From Struthio camelus (lineage: Eukaryota; Chordata; Aves; Struthioniformes; Struthionidae), in contig NC_090943.1 in assembly GCF_040807025.1 (NCBI RefSeq), positions 8,294,356 to 8,358,355 on the forward strand: a stretch of DNA of 64,000 nucleotides, written 5' to 3'. The notes under the pieces are model-generated. The model saw nothing but the letters and a program-made list of their open reading frames with translations. It was not told the origin of the DNA and searched no databases. A program made the translations under genes and the position numbers. How positions within the stretch are numbered: position 1 is the first letter of the stretch; each line of letters opens with the position of its first letter. Below, piece after piece: positions 23,428 to 38,400 of this stretch.

Positions 23428-26400
23428 GTAAGTGGTTTTCATTGTTGGTGACAACAACTTAGTATTTCATTTCTTCTTTTGATTTAATAAGGTTTTTTTT
23501 TTTTTTTTAAAGGGGCTTAGGGAAAATTGTATAATGAAATCTTTTTGTTTGTTAAGATGCAGGTGGTACTAGTAGTTCTCTTCATTATGTATTACTTGAA
23601 ATTTATTCTGCTATGTTTAGTTTTCGTTCAGAATATACTATTCCTAAGAGATGCAGCTTTGCTGCGGAAGTGCTAAAGAGGAGGACTGAACTGCGGTAGA
23701 ATGTTTGCCTTTAATTCTTGCCTTTGGAAGGTTCAGTGTATTCTTGTTTCAGATCTTACTCTTAGATTGGGTTCAATACATAAGCTTTCATTAGCCATAG
23801 AGAAACTGTTCATATGCAATAATTAAAAATATCTTAATAGCAATACACAATGAAGGGGACTCACTGATGTGGAGAACATCCTTGGAGTGTGAAATCATCA
23901 TCTGCAAAAAAAGTCTGGGACAAAACTACAATGAAAGGTTTATTGAGATGAAGGTTTATTGGCCAAAGCCTGCTTGCTTTGTACCAGCAAGTAGGTATGT
24001 GGATTTTTTGGGAACATATTTCATGAATGAGGTGATTTAGGTTTGTCCTCAACTACTAACTAAAATTCTTTGTATATTTAGCTGCTTACAGCTTAATGTT
24101 CTCTGCTATGTTTGAATATGCGAAGTGAGGCATTTGGCATATTGACCTGCAAACTTGCTGGAAGTCTCGGGTAGATATTGTGTGTTCTGAGTATTGAGTA
24201 TCGGTATCTGCTGCTTCTTTGGGAATTATGATACAGTACCCTTTGGAGCCAGGAGTTTAATAGTCACATAGCTGACTAAGGTCCTCTGTCCTTGCTTTGG
24301 ACGGATGCTAGATCCCCAGCTTCAAGCGTTTATAGAACTTTACCACTCCTCAGCCTCCAAGTTGGTCATTAGACCTGCGTGACTGAATATATGGAAAAAC
24401 ATTCTTCAAAACAAAAATGCTGGTTTGCATTGCCCTATGGGATGACGAATGTTTACCGATTTGCTGCAAAACCTATGGGAGCCAAGTGAAGCGAAAGCCA
24501 GTGCAGAGGTGACTGTTACTTTCCAACTATTCATTACTGGCCAGGAAAGAGATCGGAGATTTTAGCTGAGAAGTCCCTTGATCTTCAAGCAGAGTGACTT
24601 GTTTGGTTCCTGAAAGCCAAGTGGGATTATGGTGCCAGGATAAATTCTAAATGAATCACTGGGAGACAGCTGGGTCTCTGTTAGAATTAGATTTGGTGCT
24701 GCAGGAAAGGGATTCCTGTCTATCTGTGGTAAGATTGGGGGAGGGGAAGTTGGTATTAGGTTGGAAGTTGCTAGGTTAATCTATCTTTTTTTCCTTAAAA
24801 GTTTATGAAATCCACAGTATGCTGCTGAAGTAAAGCCCAAGTTGATGTTTCTCCTGCAAACCTTATCTTTCAAGGGGTTAGATCTGCTGTGTGGACTGAA
24901 GTCTTTCAGGCCTTTTGCATACACTTTTTTTTTTTAAATTCTCATGAAGAGCAATGAAGTAGCATTATTTCTTATCTGTATTCAGAAGATCAGAAAAAAG
25001 TAGCTAGTGGTTGGGTATGGATGGATTATAGCACAACATGTGGCACAGTGTTGCTGTGATGCCGAGTATGCAAGAATGATAGAGTTGGGTGTTAGAACAG
25101 ACAAGCTGGAAACGTTTCTTTGGCAATGTGTGTAGTTCAAAGGAGAGACTGACTTTTATCCCTTTAGAGGCCGCTGATGCCTGAAGAGAGGCACTGACCC
25201 TTGTGACTGGACTTTGTTCCTACTCCCTGTGATGCAACTTTCCCATAGTGGGAGCGATCATCTGTGAGATTAATAGCATCAGTCACCACAAGACAGGCCG
25301 TGTGTATCGCACACAAATGTAAGGCATCTACCCTTGAGGTATTTGTCAGTGCAGTGCACTGTCACGGCTGCGCTTAAGACTAAAAGTGCCAGCATAGTAA
25401 TTGCAAATGGTGGGAATCTGGATGCACAGAATTCCTTCCGGAAGGTCTTCCCGTTGCTGCTACATGTAGACGTTGCTGCAGTAACACAACAGAACTTGGT
25501 TCTGCTCAGTGTTTTTTGTTTTTCCCCCATTTGCTCTGGATTTGAGCTCAGCTGGCTTTTACATAATTCTCCTCAGACCTAATGTTCTCCAGTTTTGGAG
25601 GGTGAGAGAATTGGTTTTATTCAACCTTAGTGGAGGCAGCTAAGAGTTGAGATCTTACTGCAGTCAACAAGTACCTAATAGGAGTCTGTAGAGAAGATGG
25701 ACTGAGGCTCTTTCTGGAGGTGCATGACGTTAGGACAAGAAGTTGAAACACAGGAAACTTCATTTAGATAAAAGGAAAAGCATTTTCAATGTGTTAGTGG
25801 TCAAATACTTCGATAGGATCCCCAAGAGCTGGCAGAATCTCAATTCTTAGAGATACTGGAGGTAAGCAAAACTTACCTGGATAGGTTCTGAGCAGCCTGA
25901 TCTAGTTGGACCCGCTTCAAGCAGGCGATTGGATGCCCTCCAGAGGTCCCTTCCAACCTATATTATTCTGTGATTCTATGAAACATTATCCTGGATGTGT
26001 GCAAGCAAGTGGATGAGGGACTCCCTTGCTGATAGCTTGCTTCAGATCTTGAACCATATGAGTATGATGGTCAGGGTGGAGAGAGATAGATTACACGAGT
26101 CTTGATCACTTCTTGTACTAAAATTTAGTGAAATGGCCTCTAGCTCGGTAATAGCTGTTAGCGGACGTTCACATTTCGTTCTGTGCAGCCATTTGGAGAC
26201 AATACAATACTACTCTGCTTCCTTAATTGTTGCAGAAGTGTCTAGGAGATAGGAGGAAGTAAGGAAAGCACATCTTTCTGTGCTCTCTTACCACTTCCTC
26301 CCCTTTTCTGTAAGAGTTCAGTGCACTGTAATATTTTGCTTTTCTCCATCTTGGTAAGCATATGGTTGGGCGAGAGAGAAGCTTATGGCGCCAAGCCAAG

Positions 26401-29400
26401 GCAGGCAGGGTGACATTCAGGATTTCACCTTTGCCACTAACAGGGTACGTACTTATGCTGACGATTGCTGCGTCTGATGTGCTCAGCAACGGTTGATGCT
26501 TCTGCTAGAATAACGAAGAAATAGCTAGCTCTCTTGCTATTTAGCTTGCTGTCCAAGTCCGAGATGAGATAAATAAGTTCACAATTCTTTCATAGCTATA
26601 TTTACATTACTGCAGACCTCAAGAAAACTATGTGAAATTGCAGCCATTATTCTAAGGATTTTTTTCTACCATTGTCTGTCTTTTTTTTTTTTTTTCCTTT
26701 TTTTTTCTTGAAAAATCTACTTCTAGACCCTCCATCTGGGTATGGATAGCAGCTGATGTATTGTGTGGCCAAAGTCTATCCTCTGTTGCTTGTTTGATGT
26801 GGGTTTTTTGGCAGTGGTGAGAATAAGAGGTCATTTAAGAGAAAGGAATGTGTCTGGTAAGGTAATAAACACAATAGAGCCGTCAGTCTTGGGAGAATAA
26901 TTTCATTTTATTACAGCTGCAAGGACTACTCATAAATAGTTGGACAAGAATGCACTTTGCAAAACCAGAGGCTAAAGAGACTTCTGAAGATGATGGGTTT
27001 TAGAGGACGTCAGAGCCTATTTTGAATCCTTGATTGTTTCCAAAGGATATTTTTGAGCCTGTAAACTGATCTTAGCATGTTTTTGTTGCAGGGATGATTT
27101 TTAATGAAGAAGATCAGGAGGTGAGAGACTTGGGCTATCAGAAACATGCCTTCAATATGCTTATCAGTAACCGGCTGGGATACCACAGGGAGGTACCTGA
27201 TACAAGAGATGCAAAGTATGTACTTAATTTTTTGAAGAAAACGTGGTATAATTGTATGTGCTTAAGGGCTTGTTAAGCACATTATACTGATTTAGTTAGT
27301 AACATTTTTGGTATTACTTTTGTGGTAGATACTCTTTATACTGTGCCACTGAAGGCAGACTTCCAGCCGTTTAAGCCAGAGTGCTTAGGGCTAGGATTTT
27401 TATTCTTTGAACTTCTTTGGGGAGGTGGTGGTGGTGGGGGTGTTGTGGTGGTGGTGTTTTAACGTGAATATTGCTCTGGAGACTTAATTTTATGCAGACT
27501 GGAAAGGGAGTGTGATTGGTAAAGCCCTCAGAAAACAGATTACATGAAAACAGATGGCTACTCCCCAAAGGCAAAGTTTATTCATCTGTGAAATTTAAGG
27601 TAAATTAAAACATATAGCTATTGTATTTTTAGTTTTAGAGCTTACTGTGCTGTCAAAAGTGCCTGTATGGTAGAATCTTACTAGTTGGAAGGTGAATAAG
27701 CAGAATAGGTAAAACAAAAATGGTTTGTATTTTGAAAGGTGCTAGATGAAGCAACTTGATTGACTAAGATATGTCTTACTAAAAAGAAATCCAGGGAGAC
27801 GTTTGGGATTTTCAAATTTAGAAATATGATACTAAAGCAAACTAACTTCTGGCTGACTGACCGTGAAAGAATCTTCATGCTGATTATTGTATCTGTATAT
27901 GAAACTAATGGGAACTAATGAGATTGATTCAGTGTAGTTAGTATATGAATTCACCCTAGAGTGTTATCAGGAGGCTCTTTTAAGCCAGGACAGGAATTTT
28001 TTTAAGGAGGAAGTTGGAAGAGAGATTTGCTTGGGGAGCAGATCTTCACAAAGAAGCTTGCAGAGTGTGTAGCTGTAGGTGATTCTTGTATTTGTTGCTG
28101 TTAACTTTATACATTTATTTGTGATTATGATGGGGAGACAAACATCAAGTTATCTGTAATTCCTAGCAACAGACTTGTGTTCAGATGGGAGAGTAATAGC
28201 ATCTACTATTTATTCTCCTGAATTGCAAAACAAAATTAGTAACTTGGAAAACGCTAGGGATTATTCTCTTTTTCCTTCCCTGTTTTCCCTCATCCCCACT
28301 GACACCGTTTCACAGCCTTAAGCAAGAGTCCAAAATTTTTTTTTTCTCGTGATTCTCGAGTGTCTTCAAGAATGCTTAAGGGAAAACTGATTAGATATAC
28401 ACACTTATTCAAGTTTTCATCCAATGTATTTAACTTTTGTGAGTAGTAGGATTCAGACAGCTATTTTCACAGAAGCAGGGTTCCAACAAAATATTTTAAA
28501 TAAAAGTCAATATGAAAAGTCCTAAGAAGCAAGCTTTCTGTCTGGCAAGACTAGGATTACATGTCCTTTGTGTCTTTCACCTTGCTAGCTGGGTACTCTG
28601 TTACTTTAAGTATTCTACAACATTTTTAGTTTCGAAGCTTCATTTTGAGATACTAAGCACTGTAATTACCAGAAAACATGCTATACTCCTCGTTAGGTTA
28701 TGTGATTAAAAAACTTAGCTGCACTCTCACAAAGGAGCACAGAAACAGTGGCATGTGGGGGAACCTAAATAATACCCTGCCCCGGCTCCTCCCGAGGCTG
28801 TCACAGGGGAGTTATCAGCCCCCGGTGGGCCAGGTGTGAAACCCACTAAGATGAGTTAATGGAAGCAGCTCTCCAGTATCACCTTTTGAACTGAAAGGAG
28901 GTTACTGCCTAGGTGGATGAGACAGTGTGGGATACAGGGGAAGAGCATTTTGGCATTGCACAAGACTTACAGGATGTTCAGGGTGGGAACCAAAGGGAGG
29001 GACCAAGATGAGATGTTTAGGGGAGGGAAAAAGTAGGAAAATAGAGGGATAGGAGGATAAAAGGCACCAGTTATTTGTAAATAGGTTACTGGTTAAGTAT
29101 GTCTCGCTGTGCCTGGCCAGTGCAGTCTGTCCTATCTTCTTACTAAATTTTATTTCTGTTTTCCAGGTTGAGGGACACTACTCTGTGTGGGGGTGTGTGT
29201 GTGTAGATCTAAGTACCAGTGACTGGAGCTAGACCATGAGTCACAGGAGCCCATGTGTCTGTGATACCAGCAAGTGGAGTGAGTGAGGGAATGCTTGTTG
29301 GAGTGTGATCGCTACCAGATGTCAAGCTGGACTAGCCAGCAAGTAGGTGAAGTGGCCGTGGGGCCAGGTATGTGTGTGTTTATTTGAGACAACAGGAGGA

Positions 29401-32400
29401 GTTGGCTACTGGAGGGAGCAGGGGAGTCTTGGCAAACTGTTGGAGAGACAGTCACGTCTGGTCTTCTGAGACCCATTTGTGTCACCCCTCCAGCCACACT
29501 CACACCTGAAGGAGCTGATGACCACAGGGACCGGGGGGTCCTGGCCAGCAGCCAGAGATCGTAGGATCTGTGGGTTGATTCGCCTCAGTGTGTGTCTCTG
29601 GGAGCAAGGCACCTAGGGAGAGCAAGGATCCAGACCGGCTACTTAAAAACCTGCATCTATTCTTCTAGTGGTTGCTCTGCTGTGGGTAAATGTAATGAAT
29701 TGTACTTGCTGAAATGTCTTCCACAAAAGCTGAGCTCATTTCAATTCAGTGAAGACTTCTTCTTGTATACTTCTGAGTTTTCATTTGTTACATTTTGTAT
29801 TTGTATTGGATCCCTTCATGCCTGGCATCTGACTCTAAATGGCATTTATTTGTGATACTGTAGCCTATTAGATTGTGTGGGCAAAATCTGAAGATCAGCA
29901 GAAAGAAAGCTTTTCTGCTTTGAATGGGATTCAACTTTCAAATTAAGATGCTTAAATTTAGATAGCTGCATGCTAGTCAGTCGTCTCTTCTTATTAGAAT
30001 TAGCAGAGATCCAGTCAACACTGCATCTATTACTGGTAGTAACTGCTGGAGTATGCAGAGCTCTTCTGCTGACAAAATGCCCTTCTCTGCCTTAGGTGAG
30101 TTGAACAGTCTACACTCCGCTGACAGTATTGACTAGATTTAAGTGTCTTAATTTGCAGCCTGAATCCCACCCAACCTTGGCTGTCTAAACAGGCATATAG
30201 CACCATTTGAGATGTTCTGGGAGCCTGGCTGCAGCAGCTGGCCAATAAAGATGTGGGTTTTTTTGTAAGGCTTATGTCATATTTACCGTTCTTATACGTG
30301 TCTGACCCCCAACATTATTAGACACTGTATTTTCACAGTTGAAACAAGCCCTTACCATCTACTTTTGCTCATGTCTTAAAGACAACCCCCCCCCCCCCCA
30401 GGTCCATAGTATTTTGTTTCCTGATGTGTAGCAATAGCCCACAGCTATTAAAAGTCTGTATCATGTGGAGGGTAACTTAGTATACTGAGTCCCAGTATAG
30501 AGGTTATCCTCCTGGACTCTTTACATTCCAGTTAAGGGTTCTTCCTACACATTTCATGTTTGTTTTTTTGTGAAGTTTTAGCAGTGATACAGTCATATGG
30601 AAACGTCACTAGAAATAGTGATAAATGCTGTTTTTGTTTTTCCAGATGTAGAGAGAAGTCCTACCCTTCTGATCTACCATTTGCCAGCGTTATTATCTGT
30701 TTCTACAATGAAGCACTTTCTGCCCTGCTTCGCACAGTACACAGTGTCCTGGATCGCACCCCTGCATACCTTCTTCATGAAATTATTTTGGTGGATGACA
30801 ACAGTGAATTGGGTGAGCAACTGTTTCAGTAGTAGTTTGGTCACTACTTCCACTGACTCTTAGCTTGCCCGTCTCTTCTTTATGAGCTGATCCAAATAAA
30901 AATGTAGATGCCCTGGTGCAAAACTAATTTATATTGCGGTCCGTATCTGAAATGTGCCGGTATAGATGTCCGTCATGCCAGCGTGATGTTCTGAGAAGTG
31001 CAGAATAACCTTCTGGTGGGTACTGATGCCAATTTTACTCATGAATTTTGTATCATATAGGCATGAACATTCAAAAACAGATTTTGAAGCTCCCATTAAG
31101 GGATTGGGGGAATGATTAAGCAGTTGTTGATTGCTCAGCTGATTTCAACAGTGTAGCAGTATGAAGCAAATCTTGCTGGGCTACTCTGGTGCTCAGAGCA
31201 GATTACATAGATTTTTTTACTATAAATTTTGTAGGCCAAGACTTCCTGTGAACGCCTCTGAAAGGACTTGCATGCCGAGCTGCAGTCTTGAAAATAAGTC
31301 GATGTGGCGCTATGGAAAGGGTGTGCCAGGTCTTTGTACTTGCTAAGCATTTCAGGATGGTGGCGTGCTGGGATCAGAGCTCAGCCTTTGCTGCAAGGGC
31401 TTTGCCTGGCTCTTGTACAGCCTCTTGTGGCCACCCTGGGAGTAGCTCTCGCTGTTTTGGAGGAGCAGCCCCTACTCCACCATCTGGGAGAGGCCCCTGG
31501 AGGGCGGTATCTTGGATGATGCACGAGGCAAAGACAGACATGTAATTCAAGCCTTTTGGCACTTCAAAAGTTAAATGTCTGTTGAGGAATGTGTTCGTGT
31601 AGTAGTTCTTGCAGGCAGGGCTGTGCGAGTCCCCTGCTTGCCTGTATTTTCTGTGTTTTCTGCCACAATTTTCTGTGTTTTTGAGTTGTTGTTTTTTTTT
31701 TTTTTTTTAGTTAATATAATTAATTCCCTTGGTCTCATAATTTGTTTTCTGGGTTAAGGTCTCACTTTCTCTTTGAGACTGACTAGATATGTGTAACACA
31801 GAATGAAATTCTCGTGTCATCACGCAACTGGTTTATTTCTGTGAGATCGGGTCAAGATCGAATGTTAAGATCGGGAGAGAGCAAAGATCAAATACTGTCC
31901 CTTGCTGATAAGCGTGCATATGCAATATTTAAAAGCATTTTTCATCCTTCTGTTGCTTTGGAAGCAACATGCACCCCTTGCTACAAATTCCCTTGTGCAA
32001 GTTGCTTTCAAGTTCATAACCTTCACATTCAGAGTTAATATTATGTCAAAACTCAGTCTTTCAATATGGTGGTACATTTGATTAGCATACTGTGTTTAGG
32101 CAGCAATGCCACTGCTGTTCTGAACTGTTGGTATCTCAAAGGCCAAATTAATCTCGAAGTCTTCAAGTGGCTACTCTTGCATTTCTGACTTCAGATAAAC
32201 ATGGTTTGAAGCCCAGGATGGGAGCAGATGCTCTTTATAGAAAGAAATCCTGCTCTCGATGTTGAAACAACTGATGTTTTCCCTGCTGCTTAGTTTTAGC
32301 TGATGGAATTTTATAGCTGAAATTAAGCAAACCTGGTATGGTGACTGGGTAAATGGACCAAGACTTGTCTTTGACTCTGCCACGGATGGCATACGTGAGC

Positions 32401-35400
32401 CGGGGTGAATTGCTTAATCTCTCTGGCTCTTTGATCTTTATTTATTTTCCTTGAAATATGTATTTATTTGGTACTGTTTCATCTGAGATATCAGCTCTGG
32501 AAATTCTGTTCATCTGTCCTTCTATACCAAGGTTCTCTAGAAGATCTCAACTGACTTGCTGTTTTTCTTCTTCGGTTTATATTCTTTTCTATTTCTCCAT
32601 AAGCTTAATAACTTGTAGTTCTCCATTACTTCAGTCTTCATCTGTCCCTCTTCTCCTCAATGGTAAAAGCTTGCTGCCTACTTTAATGTTGGAAGCTACT
32701 ATCTTCAGGGGAGGGGGGTATTGTTATAGTTGCCATTAATATTATTTAATTATTTAGGATTTAATGATCTTTACTGTCTTTCAAAAGCACATGCTTGCCA
32801 GGAGTGTCTTTGATCATTCTGGGTTTTAGAAAGCAACCACCTATGAGTAAGTTGTAATTCTGTTTCTGCTGTTGGACATCATTATTTTGCAAACCTAGAC
32901 TTTTACCAACTAGGCAGGTGCAGATAATGAAAGATGTCCTCATGCTGCTTTTTAAAGTTGTCAGGATTTGCTCTAGTGTGTGGAACACTAGTGATTTGAT
33001 TTACTTGTCTTTGTGAAAAGGCTTTTATTAATTTTGCTACAAATGTCAGACTGCTGACTCCATGCAGTGCGAGGTGTTTTTTTATATTTTTTTAGCAGCA
33101 GTCATTCCTGTTAGCATAGACTTTCAGTTAAAACTTCGGACATTGTATTAAAGTTTTTTTGGTTTTGTTGGATTGGTGGGTTGTGTGTTTTCCGCTTTTT
33201 TTGCAAAGAGCGGGGGAAAAAAAAAATACAGGCTGTATTTAAGTAAACCAAGACTGAATATAAAGCTAGAGGCCCAAGGCAGTGGGAGAGCATAGTCAAG
33301 TTGGATGGGAAAATACAAGGAAATACATATCGGTAGAATGGGTGCTCTGGAAGGCCAATATATGGTCTGTCATCCTTTCCCGTGCAGGATATGTGCCTGC
33401 TTTGTGCATATGGGTTCCCACTGCAGAGGGGATAAGTGTTGCGGTTGATAGAATAATGGGAGTATAAGACAACAAAAATGGGCAGGTGAAGTGGAGAGCA
33501 GATGTAAGCTGTGGAATGACGAACTTTTTGGTAAATTTGGTTCGAAGCCATACTGTATTGGGGACCGTTTTCTGGTAGAGGTCTTTGGCCCACTTTGAGT
33601 TGTACATCTGGGGACTTTAATCAAAGCAAGGCTCTCGCAAAGCTTGCATCCAGTTGTTCGATGTGTTCTCCTTTTCGCAGCTGACTTGAAGAAAGACCTG
33701 AGTGAATATGTTAAAACTCACCTTCCAAAAACCACGAAGTTGGTAAGAAATGAAAAGCGGGAGGGCTTGATTCGAGGAAGGATGATTGGAGCCTCTCATG
33801 CTACAGGTATGCCTTCTTCTTTCTCCTCTCCTTGCATGCTTTGACCATATATAATTGGGTGACTTCCCCTCCTGTAGTGCAGCCCTTCCAGATGTTGAAT
33901 ATTTAACGTATGTGATGGCTTTAGCCCACTGTGTGTGGGCGGGGGGAGGTTGCGCTCTGTTCCAAGCGACACTATTTAAAGCAGGGGAAAGAAGATTTTT
34001 GGGTAGTGGTAATTTAAGTGAAAGATATTTGAATGCTTGTTTCAAGATGTCAGTGACTAAGTTACCTGCATCTTTCTTTGCCTGTCCTTATGTTAAACTA
34101 TGTTGCAACAGCTAAACAAAGTGTATTCAGTAGCACCTGTGTGGTGATGACTGCAGACCTTAACCAACGCTACCTGTGTATTTGAATGTTTACGTCGTGC
34201 TATTGGCTATGATCTATATGAAACCTGTGGCATTATGTCATGGCTTTACTGAATTATCCCTCACCGGAGGCTTTTGTGTTACCCACTTAATGAGATGGAA
34301 ACAAGGAGGACTTGGTTCTTGCTTATATGTAAATATAGAATAGATGCAATGAATTCAATGGTTTTATAGGTTGTAACTAAACTTAAAAATTTTCTTCTGA
34401 AGTTCACCAAACACTGACTTGGCAAATTTAAAAGATTTGCTCAAATTGGGCTCCAAACCTTATCTGAAACACTGATTTGTCTTGTTTTTACTTCCTCTGT
34501 AAGATTGCTTTTGATTTAAAAAAAAAAAAAAAAAATTAGAATGGGTCAGTGAAATAGTAAAACAAAAACAATATTTGATAAATTTGGTAGTGCGGAGTAG
34601 AATTTTTCTTATTCTAGCTCTGAAGGAACGTTGTCTCAAACATCTCCTTGTAAGCCAGATACTGTGTTTGCAGAATACTCTTTCATGTGGAAGCTATTGC
34701 TTTAGAATGGCAATCTGCTTCCTTGTAAAGGTTTAGCAAACTTTAAACTGGCTCCTAATTCACCCATCTCATTGAAATGTTTCTCCTGCAAGGTTTCCTG
34801 TTATTACACTGAGTGTTAATTGGGATAAACTGTGTCTGGGTGCTTTATGTACACTGTTTGCCTTTTACCATAATATACTTCCTAGTTAAATTCTGTGGCA
34901 TTTGAGGAAGTATGTGCTGCTTTCTCAAATAATTCTTGAGTGGTGGTAAAGTCTCTTAATTTACTCATTGGCATTGTAATGGCATAATTCAGAGAGAAAA
35001 TTGTGATTGCAGTTCCCAAACTGATAGGACTCATTTGACTTAGTGCAATTCATTTTATTGCTCTTCTGAACTGCTAGAGTCTGATTTTTCTTTCCCCTCA
35101 TTCAAATACTGTCTGTTGTTAATGGGTAACTCATTATATTTGTGTTTGTATTGTTTTCTATAAAGCTCCTTTCCACCTCTCCCACGTTCTTAAAAAAAAA
35201 AAAAAAAAAAGAAAAAGAAAAAGTGACTTTAAAATAAGTTTTACAATAAAACTTCAAATGACTTCTTAGACCAGCTCAGCCCGAAGATCTGCCGTGGACC
35301 AAACTGTCCTCCCTGACCGTGGCAGATAATCCCGTTAAGCTAACAGGGCTGATTTTTTCAGGACAGAAATGTTGCTTGGCCTGACACTGGATTTTGCTCT

Positions 35401-38400
35401 GCCGGTTTAGGGTGTTTATTCTCCTTTTAAAATGGTATCAGTCAACAATAACTGTAAAACTAATGAAATAAGTAGGTGTCCTACGTTAGTTCATATTCGG
35501 GAATTAAAATGCTGTGGTCTGAGTTCTGAAGGAATACAAATGAATTTATTAGAATGGTTTGGCTTAAAAACCACAGATCTTAGTTGCAAAAGTAACTGGA
35601 TGGATGCTGAAGCCCAAGGTGATTATAGTCAGTAGATGGAGACAGCTGTGACCTGATTATGACTGTCTGACCCATCTTCCTCATCTTCAGTTCCCTTGGT
35701 AGTATTGAATCAGACCTGGGAGGTGCTCTGCATTAGGGCATATGCGCTGCACCGTGGATGTTGGGCTCTGATCTCTGAGCTAATGGTCTGATCATCGTGT
35801 TTCGTTTCAAGTACAATAGCTCTGCTGAGTCTGGGTAGAACATTTGATGACTATAAAATCCTGCCAAGGAAATGTAAATAAATGGCTACTTGAGCAATTC
35901 ACAGTTAAATGTGAATAGCCAGGATTTACCTTCTGCCTTGGTGACTGAACAAATCCCTGAGGAGTCTCTGGTTTGTCAGATCTTCTGAGTGCAGATGGTG
36001 TTTCCCTTCTGTTGCACAGCATGGGGAGGCCACTGTCAATACTCTGCTGCTGATACAAACGTGTGTGTTTCTGTGCGTTTCATGTTACCACCAATCTTTG
36101 CATTTTGCGTGCTTTGACCACCTTAGGAAAAGTGCTGGTTTTCCTGGACAGTCACTGTGAGGTGAACGAGATGTGGTTGCAACCTTTGCTGACGCCAATC
36201 AGAGAAGATCGCAGGACTGTGGTGTGCCCCGTGATTGACATAATCAGTGCTGACACGCTTACCTACAGCTCTTCCCCAGTTGTGCGTGGAGGGTTTAACT
36301 GGGGCCTGCACTTCAAATGGGATCTTGTTCCTATGTCAGAATTGGAAGGACCCGAGGGAGCCACAGCTCCTATCAAGTAAGATTCCTCCCGTGTGGTGCA
36401 AAGCAGTTGGTCGACTCTGTGTAACATATGGTTGATCAGGAACATTTCTTAAGCTTCAGTTTGATTTCTAGTGTTTAATCTTGGCTTAAATATGTCTCGT
36501 TATTAGGTCAAAAAAGCTCCACTTTAGAGAGTGCTTATACAACACCATCTTTTGCCACGTTTTGCTGAAGACAGAAGACTTAAAGGGCTTATGTTACTCT
36601 GCACTACATCTGTCCAATTTCATTTTTGAACTGTGCATTGATGTGCATTTCTGTCCAGTCCGTTAATGTTTGGCTTAGTAATGATCATTTGTGTTAACAG
36701 TATTTGCTTTACTGATATCTACATATCCCGATATCTACATATCCCTCTAATATGGGCTCTAAAATTTCTATGATGAAGTGCTGATGAATTGCTAGTTTGG
36801 AAGAACACATTTTTGTGGTAATAGGAAGGTGATTTCATAGCTGATGGGCGGGAATGTCAGCGCATTTAATAATCTTCTAGGTGAACATCTTTTTTGCTTG
36901 TATCATTCTTTTTCAGACAAGCATTTATTTTGTCATAAAGCTTCTAAGTGAACACACATGGATGTGAAAACCATCTTTAAAACGTTTTCTGTGTCTTTGC
37001 ACAATGTGGCAAATGTCTGAAACTGTCAGGCTGTGGGAAGCCTGTCCTTATTGTTTTTGTGGTCTTGAATTGCTCGAGAGAGTTCTGAAGCAAAAGTCTT
37101 GGCGAAACTTAACGCTAGGACTTGAAAGCACCTTCCTTAATCTTCTATCCATTGATAGCTGTTTGACCTGTACAGAGCTGACAATGTCTTGTTCCTGCTG
37201 GACATGTAACCCTATTACAAAATGATGCCAGTAGACATATTTATTAGCAATCACATATGGTTCAGACATGAGAACAGAAGCTGTCCCAGTGTGAAACCCT
37301 TCTCTGAGACAGGCTAATGTCAGTAGAGCAACGGGAGGGAGCTGACTGTGCTTTTTCTAGTTGCAGGTCTCCATCTCGGTACAGACTTCAGGTTCTGTAA
37401 AATGGAAGAGCTTTACTTCTTCGAGACAGACTAACTCCTTGCAGAACGTGGTGCACAGTGAATCAGAAACTGGGTGCTGTGTTGGGGTTTTTTTTGTTTG
37501 TTTTTTTCCTTTATTCGCTCTGCTGTGGTCTGACAGCTTTGCAGTTAATCTTTCCACATCTGCCCATCACAAGATTTGCTCCAAGGAGCCAGGAAACTTC
37601 TAAAGTTACTTAACAGTTTGACTGGCTTGTCATTCTGCTTGGACAGTGTCGCTGTGGCTGTTTCTGAAGTCAGAAGGAAAGGACAGACTGGGAACATCTG
37701 TAGGGGGAAACAGCATAGAAAAATCTTAAAATCCTAATTCTGTTAAAAGCCTTTGACAAAGTTAATCTGAGGCATGCCTGAAGATTAGTTCTCTCCGTAA
37801 TCAATGCTGCTGTTGCCATCGTTCAACTCACTTTTAGGAAAAAGTCCTGTGGAAAACCCAGAGAACTCTATGTTTAAAGGGAGTTTCATCATTTAAGATG
37901 ATTAAATTTTCTGAGTGTGAGAGTGGTTTTCCTACTTAGAGCTCTGCCTGCTTCGAAGCAAAACCTAGTTTGCTGTTTAACCTTTGAGACTGGTTTTCCA
38001 TCACATGGGAAGTTCTACCTTTTATAGTCTAGAGAACTTCAAAATGAAATGTTTTGGTGTCAGGCCTGGAAAAACAGAGTAACCTTTCAACCCAGATTTT
38101 AAGGTGACAAACTGCAGTAGAAAATTGTGCGGGTTCAAACAAGAAAATTTAGACTTAGGCTTAGCTTTATCACAGCTTTTTACTAACAAGAATGAGGAAA
38201 TGCCCGTTTGCAGCCACTATCATCTGTCATGTTTACAAAGTGTTTTTATTCCCTTCTATAATCTTCTAGGGCATCCCCATACTATAATTTTCCGATTAAG
38301 TGAGTTTTGGTGATTCAGGAGCAATTTATTGTATGGATTGCAGAATGGGGATCATATACAGATTTTTATAAAATACAGCACCATTCTGGTGATGTACAGG

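Larger units (their letters stand above)
27216..30645 (+). other. GALNT11: GALNT11 intron 3
   Basis: GTATGT to TTTCCAG. It contains a GGT/GTG-rich simple repeat at 27419-27460, a long moderately GC-rich interspersed repeat at about 28735-29650, a copy of a small dispersed repeat at 30141-30168 and a C14 run at 30386-30399. Confidence 0.8.

Noticed and set aside
33535..33550. GGTTCGAA resembling a tRNA T-loop
   Set aside because: No acceptor stem, anticodon arm or A-box can be paired around it.
33111..33624. Overlapping long open frames in all three - strand frames
   Set aside because: Simultaneous openness in three frames reflects the scarcity of TTA, CTA and TCA on +, not coding selection.
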